DNA of 64,000 nucleotides from Basidiobolus meristosporus CBS 931.73 (lineage: Eukaryota; Basidiobolomycota; Basidiobolomycetes; Basidiobolales; Basidiobolaceae). Below are positions 19,481 through 29,300 of this stretch, piece after piece. The notes beneath the pieces were generated by a model. That model was not told where the DNA came from and did not search any database. It worked only from the letters and a program-made list of their open reading frames with translations. Both the position numbers and the translations under genes were made by a program. Numbering within the stretch: the first letter of the stretch is position 1; each line of letters opens with the position of its first letter. The DNA lies in the NCBI GenBank assembly GCA_002104905.1, contig MCFE01000412.1, forward strand, positions 1 to 64,000. The letters run 5' to 3'.

Positions 19481-21914
19481 ATGTCCAAAGAGTTAACGAT
19501 GTACATATTGGACGTCGGCCCAGGCATGTGGAAAGACGGGGACCTTGGGAAGTCCTCGTACCTGAGCAAGGCGTCGGAGATCTTGGAGCTCATGCTGCAC
19601 CCCAAGGTACCCACACCAAGAGAAGTTTGAGGAGTGAGCGACGGGGCTCACCCCGGTCCTAACCCAGACCTAGCTAACCTGGTTTCTTATGGAACTACCA
19701 TAGCTGTGCCACCCGAAGAAGAGCGAGGAGGTGGCGTTCGTGGTGTTCGGAAGCGATGGTAATTTTTCTGCCGAGGGGGCTGGCAGTGCATGTTGGGTGG
19801 TGTTGACTGAGCACGAAGGTGATCCTTACACTTTCTTGGATTTTTTTACGTGTAGAGACGGACAATATTCTGGCGTTTAACGACGAGTACCAGCACGTTT
19901 CCGTCCTAAGGGAACCGAAGAACGTCGACCTGGAGCTTCTACTTATGATGACCTCCCAGCTGGCCAAGGGGAACGCCGAGGCGGATGGTAGGTCCACCGG
20001 TCACCACCTTTCGGGAAACCACTTCACCAAGCTAACTTGAGCCTGTCGGTACGTCGGACGGTAGCACTGGATGCGATAATCGTAGGGATCGACATGATGC
20101 AACAGCACTGTAACCAAAGACGATACACCAAGCGCATGGTACTCCTGACGAGCGCCGAATCACCCATCAACTTTGCCGACGCTGAGGATGTATCGAACCA
20201 ATTGATCCAAGACGGGATTGACCTCTACGTCGTGTAAGTGCACTCCTACTCATCCCGCCAAGCCGTCCGCTAACCTCTCCCTTGGAACAGCGGGGCCGGG
20301 TTCGATCTGGAACAGAAGTCGAAAACCAAGGTACGCGCTGAGAGTGGAATCCTCCCCCACGGAACATCCCATTGACTCGTCGTTTCTCAGTCACTCAACG
20401 AACGCTTCCTGAGGACCCTGGTGAGCCGGGTGAGCGGGAAGCTATTCACCATGCCCGAGGCGCTGGAGATACTCTCCGAATTCCAGACGAAAACGGTCCG
20501 CCCCACCGCTAGCTTCCGGGGGCACCTATACTTGGGGGATCCAAGCGTGTATCCTGACACGGCGATGGAGATCCCGGTGGTTGGGTACACCCGCACCACC
20601 CCCTTGGCCATCCCCAGCGCCAAGAAATGGTCCACGTTGGCCGAGGTGGCAGCGAACGACCAAGGCAAAACCCACGAGGTCAGCGTTGGTCGCACTCATC
20701 AGATGGTGGATCAAGGCTCAGAAGTGGCTTACCAGGATCTGGAAAAAGCCTATTTCTACGGGCGAACCCTGGTCCCCTTGAAGAAGGCAGACGAGGAGAT
20801 GTTGGCATTGCCCGCGCAGAAAGGGCTATTTATCCTGGGGTTCTTCGAGGCAAGGGAGTTCCGTCGCGAATGGGAAGCATCCAATGTGATGACCTTCGCT
20901 GCGGCCCCAAAGAACCCCCATGCGAGCGTGGGATTATCGGCATTGATTCACGCGATGTACGAAAAAGATGCCTACGCCCTGGTCAGGTATTGCCGTACCG
21001 AGAACGGGATAGTGAAGCTAGGCGTACTGAAGCCCCACATCAAGGCCGAATACGAGTGCCTGTACTATGTCAAGGTAAGCAGCGACACGGCCCCTCGGGT
21101 GCCTCACCGACCCGACTGACATCATCCCTCCAGGTCCCTTTTGCGGAAGATATCAAGCGGGTCACTTTTCCTTCGCTGGAGTCTCTTGGCAAGAAATCCT
21201 ACCCGTCACAGGAGATGTTGTCTCGCACTCAAGCGTTTATCGAGTCTATGAGTCTCATGGATGCTGGCATCAACGACGAAGGGTAACCCTGAGCGCTTCT
21301 TTTGCCGCCCGATTCCCCTCTAACCCCCATCTCTAGTAAACCTAAGGAAGCCTTCAGACCGAAGGAGATGTACAACCCCGTCTACCAACGATTGTTCCAG
21401 TGTGTACGCTCACGGGCGGTGAACCAGGAGGCCCCTCTACCCGAGTTGAATCCGGCGGTGCTAAAACAATTCGAAATCCCCGATTTGCTGCGGGAACGAA
21501 GCCAAGAGGCTGCCGAAGGGCTTAGGAAGGTCTTCAAAGTACAAAAAGGTAGACCTTACGGGGCTGATTTTTCGTCGTCACCTGATACTAATCTTCAGGT
21601 TTACAGTGGAGCCGACCAAGCGGTGGAAGCCCGAGGAAGCCCCGCCAGCACCAACCACCACAGTGGACGAGATTCTTGAGAAAGATGATTTCCCGGACGA
21701 GGTGCTTGAGAAAGATGATTTCCCGGACGAGGTGCTTGAGAAAGATGATTTCCCGGACGAGGTGCTTGAGAAAGATGATTTCCCGGACGAGGTGCTCGAG
21801 AACGAGGATTTCCCGGACGAGGAGCCTGAGAAAGATGATTTCCCAGACGAGGTGCTTGAGAAAGAGGATTTTCCGGACGAGATGGTTGAGAAAGATGATT
21901 TCCTGTTTGTATAG
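19481..21914 (+). CDS. ku80: Ku80-like DNA end-binding protein
   Basis: With Ku70, Ku80 forms the ring that binds broken DNA ends for non-homologous end joining and helps telomere maintenance in the nucleus. Nine exons were joined by eye: 19481-19606, 19704-19758, 19856-19987, 20065-20233, 20291-20330, 20391-21074, 21134-21282, 21337-21548, 21607-21914, giving 624 residues. The start gives the vWA-like opening MSKELTMYILDVGPGMW; LDAIIVGIDMMQ and KRMVLLTSAESP follow. The Ku core shows FFEAREFRREWEASNVMTFA, VGLSALIHAMYEKDAYALV and PHIKAEYECLYYVK, and its C-terminal arm includes QAFIESMSLMDAG. After the core the usual C-terminal region is replaced by a tandem acidic decapeptide repeat (EKDDFPDEVL) to the stop. 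The last acceptor (TTTACAG at 21606) was chosen because it keeps the acidic frame; the next possible acceptor gives an Arg-rich frame. It is the first gene after the transposon block. Confidence 0.9.
21673..21911 (+). repeat. 30-bp coding tandem repeat in the Ku80 gene
   Basis: About eight copies of a 30-bp unit (GAGAAAGATGATTTCCCGGA followed by CGAGGTGCTT) encode the decapeptide EKDDFPDEVL. The first four copies are nearly identical and the later ones vary (for example ENEDFPDEEP). Because the period is a multiple of three, other frames are open too. Confidence 0.92.
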
Positions 21915-22181
21915 TAGCCGACGGTTGTAGCAGACGATTCCTGGACGGCCATTGTTATGTTTGTACCATCTAAATAAACGCAACCATTCTCAGAGGGATT
22001 GGATCACAGGGGGGATTTCCCAATAAGGTTACTCGCCGATGGCTCACCTCTGATCGGACTCCCCTAAAATCACGCATGTGATGGCGAGTAGGAAGGAAAA
22101 TCTGGCCTATATCATGAGATCCATGAGATACCCAGATTTGTGTGAGTTTACTTTCAACCTGGCCGTTCCAACGAGTAAAGA

Positions 22182-24075
22182 ATGGAAAGTGATTCGGAAT
22201 TTACGGATGCCCCAGAGTTCATTCCAGCCTCCCCTTCCAACAAGGTGACCTCGGTCCCATCTGAGTCCTCATCCATGGAGAGTGCTCCTGCAACCAAAAC
22301 CACCCACCCCGCCTCCCCCAGACTCGAACACGTCGACTTTGCCGACGACCCACCGCAGAATGGGCACCAGACAGAGACGCCACAGGTGGTCAATGGGGAG
22401 GTCGAACCCAGCGTCAACCTCATTGATTTTGACTTTGGTTCGTCCGAGAAGGTGGCCTTCCCTGAAGGGAGTCTCTGTGAAAATCGCTCACCCCCGAAGG
22501 CGTATGAAAGTTTCGATCCCTTCTCAGGGGCCGGCTTGACACGGACCGACTCGAGCTCTACCAAATTCAGTCAGAAGGATATCCTTTCCGAGTTCGATGA
22601 CCTTCACCTAGGCCAGGAATTGGACACGAAGGAACTTGCTGGAGAGTTCGGGGGCTTTGGCAGCCAAGGAGACCTCCTGGGGTTGTCTTCCGAGGTTTCC
22701 GGTTTCAAACCAGCCACGTCGGAGTGGCCTACTGAGCCCCAAACCTCAGACGATTTCGGGTTGTCGCCTCAAGATTCATCAGAAACGTCTCTAGAAGAAG
22801 ACCAGCCTGTTGGCGGCGAACCTCCCAAACAAGAACCCTTATACGACGATGTAGAACCTGAAATTGTGGCTGAGGAGCCGGGCCCTCCCCAAGAGGACGA
22901 ATTCAACGGCTTTGCGGATGACATGGACCACGCCCCTGACGCATTCGACGACTTCGATGACGATTTCGCACCCATGAGTCAGGCGAATGGGGACGCGGAC
23001 TTCGGGGACGACTTCGACGACGACTTCGCTCCGATGAACCAGGCGCCGGATGGGGACCAGGATTTCGGGGATGACTTTGACGACTTTGCAGAGGCGGAGC
23101 CTGTGAAGGACAACCTCTTGGTATGAACCGTTTGCACTTTGGAATCCGCCATCGCGGGCTAGTTTCTAACCGTCTATATGTAGTCTGGACTGGTATTCAA
23201 CGACCCGGAGATGGCCAAGGAGGGGGTGGCCAAGATACTGGCCGATGTTTACCCCGTGTCGAGCGAGCGGGACCATGCCTCGGCGAATACTGGCACAAGG
23301 CCATGGTACGTGCGAGAAAGTTGTAGTTGTCAGCCGGAGGGAATATTAACTTGCGTGTAGCTACAGGCCATGGGACGCTCTCCTTGGGCCGAGCCCTCAG
23401 GGGTCGTTCAAATGGGTTCGCTCTCAGATACGTCGGGATTTTCTGATATCACTCAACATCCCCATCAATCTGGACGAGGTACAGTTTGCCACAGGCAGCC
23501 TTCCCTCCACTCCCCCTATATACTGACCCCATCTAGATTTACACACGACGGGCCTCCGTCCTGAAGATCGATTCCCCAGCGGTACTCCCCGGAAGCGGGC
23601 CTATCGACGAGTTCGACATCGCCATGGCCAGATCGCTGTGCAATCTGTCGGAAGGTTGGCTTTCCGCTCGCCCCCAACTTTGCCATTTGATCCTAATCTG
23701 TTGCTCTAGAAACCATACGGAACTACCCGGCCAACGACCTCACCTCCCTATTGGATCAGCTGACCTCACTCTCCAAGCAAACCAACGCGTACTTCGAGTT
23801 CTGGGTCAAGCAGCATGAGAAGGTCAAAGCGGAAGCGGAGGCGATCCACAAGACGATCGAGTGCATGGTGAGCCACGCACAGAAGAACCGCGAGAAGCAG
23901 TCGGGCGAATCGAAATGTAGATAGCGTTGCGAGTGGACTTGTTTTGTAGAACCTCGACTCACGCGGATCGTTGGTATTTTTAGGGTTCAAGAAACGCATC
24001 TCCGGTATTTCCAAGGCCACGTCGCCCAGAAACTCGGCCTCGATCGATGTTGCCCGGAGAAGGCTCTCCATGTGA
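22182..24075 (+). CDS. Laa2/aftiphilin-like clathrin-adaptor accessory protein (candidate)
   Basis: Six exons (22182-23120, 23184-23305, 23367-23478, 23537-23654, 23710-23916, 23984-24075) encode 529 residues. The first 310 residues are disordered and acidic. They carry repeated short Phe/Asp motifs of the clathrin and adaptor-ear binding type (EFGGFGSQ, EFNGFADDM, and two copies of FDDDFAPM). The C-terminal part is folded and helical: WVRSQIRRDFLISLNIP, FDIAMARSLCNLSE, LTSLLDQLTSLSKQTNAYF and FWVKQHEKVKAEAEAIHKTI, followed by a basic tail. This layout matches my recollection of yeast Laa2 (YBL010C family) and animal aftiphilin, which help AP-1 at the trans-Golgi and endosomes. The splice sites are consistent throughout. 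The family name is tentative; a membrane-trafficking role is the likely reading of the motifs. Confidence 0.6.
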
Positions 24076-24085
24076 ACAGCACCCA

Positions 24086-24131
24086 TCTTGCTCTTGCTCT
24101 TGCACCTGCACCTGCACCTGCACCCACACCC
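24086..24131 (+). repeat. hexanucleotide repeats in a 3' flank
   Basis: TTGCTC units are followed by four CACCTG-type units just after the stop of the preceding gene. This is a simple-sequence tract with no coding role. Confidence 0.7.
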
Positions 24132-24469
24132 GTTCCATCCTCCACCCTTTCGCCACCTCCTGTAGATTGCCTTTCTTCGCTCGCCACCCATTCTATTTAA
24201 ATAGTCTACCTACATATACTACAAAGGAACTTTCTCTTTTCATCTAATAAACATAGATAGCTCAGTATCCTAGATCCAGGTACGGATGATTCCGGAATCA
24301 GCCAGGGGATGGGGTTCCTATGACTAAGCAGGTAGATCCGCATTAATAATCCAAGGGCGCCGCAATCCGAACGAAAAATTCTAAATCATCACATGGGCTG
24401 GTTTGGAGCGCAGACATTGCGCTTATTTGAAGGTTAGGGAGCCCACCACCCACCCAGCGTACTTTCACC

Positions 24470-25879
24470 ATGACGTCCCGCGTACTACTACCCAAGGCGC
24501 TTAAGCCACTCATCCCGTTCGCCCCAACCCTCAAGGCCACCAGGACCCTACCCATTCTTCACCAGCGGTTCGGGACGGTCACCGAGGCGCCCAGAACCCG
24601 CATCTCCAAGTTGGCCAACGGGTTCACGGTGGCCACCGAGTCCATCCCCACCGCCAAAACGGCTACGGTCGGGGTCTGGATCGACGCGGGAAGTCGAGCG
24701 GAGAACTCCAAGAACAACGGTACCGCCCACTTCCTTGAACACATGGCGTTCAAGGGGACCAAGAGACGCACCCAGCGGGAGCTGGAGGTGATGATCGAAA
24801 ACATGGGAGGCCATCTGAATGCGTACACCTCGCGCGAGCAGACGGTGTACTACGCCAAAACCTTCAAGTCGGATCTTCCAGCTGCGGTGGACATCCTGTC
24901 GGACATCCTTTTGAACTCCACCTTGAACCCTGGTGCGGTGGAGAGGGAACGGGACGTGATCGTTAGAGAGCAGGAGGAGGTCGACAAGATCATGGAGGAA
25001 GTGGTGTTCGACCACCTGCACGCCACCGCCTTCCAGGAGCACTCACTTGGTAGAACCATCCTTGGGCCGAAGGAGAACATATTGTCTATCAAGAGGGATG
25101 ACCTGGTGAACTACATCACCACCAACTACAAGGCGGACCGTATGGTGTTGGTGGGAGCGGGTGGGGTGGACCACGAGGAGCTTGTCTCCCTCGCCGAAAA
25201 GCATTTCTCCCTGCTTCCTAGCTCGGATGGGCCTCGACCCGAGTCGAAGAGACCCAAGTTCGTCGGCTCCGAGATCAAGCTCACCGACAACACCGCCTCA
25301 CAAGCTCATATCGCACTTGCAGTGGAGGGGGTCGGTTGGTCCTCCCCAGACTACTACCCCATGTTGATCTTGCAGTCGATCATCGGCAACTGGGATAGGG
25401 CATTCAGCACACCCTCTGGATCCTCCTTCCGCCTTTCCTCGGTGGTTGCCGCCAAGCAGCTAGCGAACTCATTCATGTCCTTCAACACCTCCTACTCGGA
25501 CACCGGCCTGTTCGGCATCTACATGATCTCGGAGAACAAGGATAAACTCGACGAGTTGGTGTTCACCGCCCAGAAGGAGTGGGCCCGTCTTAGCGTCACC
25601 GTTACCGACGCCGAGGTGGAGCGTGCCAAGCAACAACTCAAAGCGGCCCTTCTGCTCAACCTCGACGGCAGTACGGCCATTGCCGAGGATATCGGCAGAC
25701 AGATGATCACCATGAGCAAGAGAGTGGAGCCGAAGGAGGTGGAGGCCACCATCAACAGCATCACAGGGGACGACGTTCGTCGCATCGCTCAGCAGTATCT
25801 CTACGATCGTGACATAGCCGTTGTCGGCCTGGGACCGGTTGACAAGCTGCCGGAGTATAGTCAGATCCGTATCAATTAA
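24470..25879 (+). CDS. MAS1: mitochondrial processing peptidase, beta subunit
   Basis: The beta subunit carries the zinc site of the matrix peptidase that removes presequences from imported proteins; it works as a dimer with the alpha subunit. The 469-residue, intronless reading begins with a basic, hydroxylated presequence (MTSRVLLPKALKPLIPFAP), consistent with matrix targeting. The inverted zinc motif HFLEHMAFKGT (HxxEH, residues about 88-92) and the downstream Glu-rich stretch ERERDVIVREQEEVDK, which supplies the third ligand, are both present. The C-terminal M16 half retains GDDVRRIAQQYLYDRDIAVV. The length is normal for the family. An AATAAA lies at about 25979. The active-site motif separates it from the alpha subunit and from the bc1 core proteins, although core 1 is the nearest alternative. 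Confidence 0.93.
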   Translation: MTSRVLLPKALKPLIPFAPTLKATRTLPILHQRFGTVTEAPRTRISKLANGFTVATESIPTAKTATVGVWIDAGSRAENSKNNGTAHFLEHMAFKGTKRRTQRELEVMIENMGGHLNAYTSREQTVYYAKTFKSDLPAAVDILSDILLNSTLNPGAVERERDVIVREQEEVDKIMEEVVFDHLHATAFQEHSLGRTILGPKENILSIKRDDLVNYITTNYKADRMVLVGAGGVDHEELVSLAEKHFSLLPSSDGPRPESKRPKFVGSEIKLTDNTASQAHIALAVEGVGWSSPDYYPMLILQSIIGNWDRAFSTPSGSSFRLSSVVAAKQLANSFMSFNTSYSDTGLFGIYMISENKDKLDELVFTAQKEWARLSVTVTDAEVERAKQQLKAALLLNLDGSTAIAEDIGRQMITMSKRVEPKEVEATINSITGDDVRRIAQQYLYDRDIAVVGLGPVDKLPEYSQIRIN

Positions 25880-26332
25880 CCAGTGTACAGAACACACTCG
25901 CACTTGCACCCACACCCACACCCACATTCATGCACCCACACACATACACCCTTAACATCTGCTCCAAACTCTATTACCAATAAACAAAGGAAACAACGAA
26001 TTTGGATGAAGGATTTATTCAGTCAGGGTAGTCTAAAGGTACACAGGTCATAGTAATCATCCGGATTCGGTGGTTAAGAGATAAAAGATGGCGTTCGAGG
26101 CGAACGGACGGACGCACCGACCAAGCTATGGGACAAAATTATATAGCGTAAAATAAAGCGTAAGATAAAGCGTGAGTATAGGTATATGTTGGCCAATGAG
26201 AAGAAACAAAAACTCGGGTAGGACGTCGCTTAGGTGGCAGGCGGTGAGGTGGTGAGTTGAGGCGTGGGTTAGGTTGGGTTGGGTTGGGTTAAGGATGCAA
26301 TACCAAATGCTCTGTGTTCTATATTGGCGAGA
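25880..26332. other. convergent 3' ends of MAS1 and TOM1
   Basis: It contains CA-rich simple sequence (25895-25950, CACCCACACC units), AATAAA at about 25979 for the plus gene, and four GGGTT units (26265-26292) just downstream of the minus-strand gene. No gene is seen. Confidence 0.6.
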
Positions 26333-29300
26333 TTAGCCAAAGCCGAACCCTGTGTTACACTCTTGAATGGCGGTTAGCGTGTTCGAACGGAGTTGCTCGT
26401 AGCTCTCGTACTGCGGCAAGTCCAGCTGGTTGAAACAGGTGTGGGCGGAGGGAAGTCGGTGGGTGGACGACGGGTCCTTGTGGATCTGGAATTTCTGCAC
26501 CCCGTTCACCCCTTGCAACGAGCTGAAGCCCTCGAGGGGGACCTTGGATGTCCCGGTGACGAATTGGATGAGCTTGGCCCTTTCCTCTTGGTCGAAGCTG
26601 CGTACCGCTCGCCAGAACCATTGGATCTGGGGGGAGGAGGTGGTGTACCCTTGGTACTCGGTGTTGTTCTTCCAGTCGTCCACGTCGATGTCGGGCATGC
26701 CGGAGATGAGCAGCTCGAGCTCCTGCTCGTTGAAGATGCTGATCAATTGGGGGGAGATGATCTCGTGGAAACCGACCAGGAAATTGTCGATCTGATCCTT
26801 GATGGCCAGGGTAAGCTTCTGCTCGGTGACCAGCTTCACGTATTCATACTTGTTCTCCTCCGTCACCGGGATGTCCCGGCCATTGGGCTTCAGGTCGATC
26901 ACCTTCATCTTGCCGAAGTCGTCAGCCTCTATGCTGAATGTCAAATCGATGATGTCGGTGATGTCATTCTCGAGCATCCACACCAGACTCTTGAAGTACT
27001 CGGGGTCAAGGGCTTCAACATCCTTGTAGTCGACCGATTTGCCGAGGATGTGCTTGTAGAAAGAGCGGGTGAAATAGCAATCCAGAAGTCTACCATCGTA
27101 GATGGCCTTTCCGATAATTCTTCCTACGAATTTGAAGTAGAGAAGGTGATCAGGGTTTACCCAGGAGGCTCTGTTCGGCTGATAGGTGACTTTGTCGACC
27201 GCAGAGGTCTTGAACAGGGCGTAGTCAGGGTTAAACATCTGTCGGGAGAGAACTTGGAACCATTCCCTGGTAACACCACCGGCATCAACGCCCTCTTCGT
27301 CATAGAACCGTACACTGAGTTTGCCATTCTTCACCTCATCTCCACCTCTGCCTTGAAGCTGGTGGAACGAGTCCTCGAAGACGTACTGACGACGGACATT
27401 CAGTTGGAGTGTACCGTAGTGCTCGCGGGTGCTGCTTCGTTTGTGCAGCTGCTGGTTGAAGTAGTTTCGTTTGTTGTCGAAATCCAGGATCTTCGGGTTG
27501 TGAACGAGTAGAGAGAAGGAGCCACTCATCAAGGACGGATTGTTACGAACCATGATGTTCAGGATCTTGCGATGGTCTTCGGTGAAAGTAAAGAACAACT
27601 CCTCGCTGTTTTCGTGAACAGCTTGGGGTTGCGCCTGGGCGAACACCACATGCTTGCTGACAACCATGAAGGACTCGATCAACGGAAGGAGGACCGTGGC
27701 CACATGGATCATATCGGTCTTCTCGTGGACGTAGGTCAAACACTCTCCAAGATTTTCCCAGAGCTTCGTGAACGAGAGATCACCATAGATGCGGACCAGT
27801 TGCTCATCGCTTTGCAAGTCGGAGACATCCTTCGGATCCCGCTCCTGAGCTTCCACGGGAGGCGTGGCCTCATTTACGGAAGCATTCGGGTCTGGACTGA
27901 TGGGTGGGATGGAGTCGATCTGAGTGCTGGCCGTGCCTGATTGCTTCTTCGAGTATATGTAATCGATGGTCTTCAACACCCGCAGAAGCTTCGCCTGTTG
28001 GGACGAGGATGGCGAGAACTTCGCCAATGTAACTCCTTGAACGTCGCTTCCGGTCATCGCATTCTTCAGGATCCCTGACAGGTCCGATAGATCGGCCAGT
28101 ATATTGTTCCCTAACGCCTGGGCACTAGCAACCAACTCTGAGGTGATTACATCCTTGGTTCCCTGGAGTGACGACAGGTACTGAATCACAGATAAGGTGT
28201 ATTGGAACGTTTTACTGCTACATTCACCCGCGGTGAGAACGTTGACGATGGATCGGAGACAATTCTCTGGGATCACCGGCGGCTTGAATGGCTTGTCGCC
28301 TTCTTCTTGCGCGGTGTTCTTACTGTCTTCCTTCTCCTCAGTGGTCGTCGTGGATTGTGGCTCGTTGGTCTGAGCTGACTCGTTGTTGGCGGTATTCTCT
28401 GATGTGTTATTTGCCGCCTCATCCGTGGTGTTCTTGGATGACTCAGTGGCGGATTTGCGAGCTAGTGAGGACAATGGCTTACATATAGTGGCAAGTAGAT
28501 GCATTAGTTGATCCATTAGAGCGGAGCTCTTCAAGAAGCTAGGCTTATCTAGCAAGCCTAATAAAACAACTATGGGATATCCGCAACCATACTTATCCTT
28601 TCCCTTTCCTTTCTTACCGCTCTTTCGGATATTGATGTATTCGGACTCTTTAAGGAAGAAATGAATGGCCTGCTCATTGTATCCCACAAGATATGCCAAC
28701 GCTTCCAGACAACGCTGTGCTACCAGGTTAGGGATGTTCTCCGTGTAGACTTGCCCCGGGTGTGCAGGTGATGTCTGGGGTACCACTCCCTTACCCTTGG
28801 GGGTCGATTTTGAGGCAGAGCGAGGAGTGGTTTTGGTGCGAAGAGTCATTTGGGCGAAGCTTTTGTCAACGGCAGCCAGATCACTACCTCCATCCTGCAG
28901 AATGGATATCAAGAGTAAAAGCACATCACCTCTGGTTTTGGTATTCTCGCAGAGATTAAGTAGAATACGGTGAAGGGTGTTCTTGACCGGCGGCTGTGGC
29001 AAGAACAACAGGCGAATCAGGCTGGCGAGTGCCGGTTTGTCGACAAGCTGAATGGCATCTCGCACTGCTAGCTGCTTTTTGGAAGACGTGGTTGCGGTCT
29101 GGTCACCGCTTGGTCTAACTCGAGCAGCAGCTTGAGTGTATCTGCGACTATAACGATCCCGGAGTGCGTTAGCCTCGGCCACGATAGAAGGTGGGAGGGT
29201 CGAAAGGAGCATTTCGTCTTGCTCCATCAGAACAGTCTCTCTAAGTTGCGGGTCGAGTGATGCAAGGAAACTAGCGGGGTCCATGTCATTGGCAGATGGA

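Noticed and set aside
21588-21983. Open frames on both strands across the Ku80 repeat, and a possible CRISPR-like array
   Set aside because: The 30-bp period keeps all frames open. The units are directly adjacent without spacers and encode a peptide repeat, so this is a coding minisatellite and not a CRISPR array.
26393-27511. 372-codon plus-strand open frame opposite the HECT domain
   Set aside because: It is antisense to well-conserved HECT codons, has no recognisable domain, and is rich in Val/Leu/Gly as expected from the complement of the real frame.
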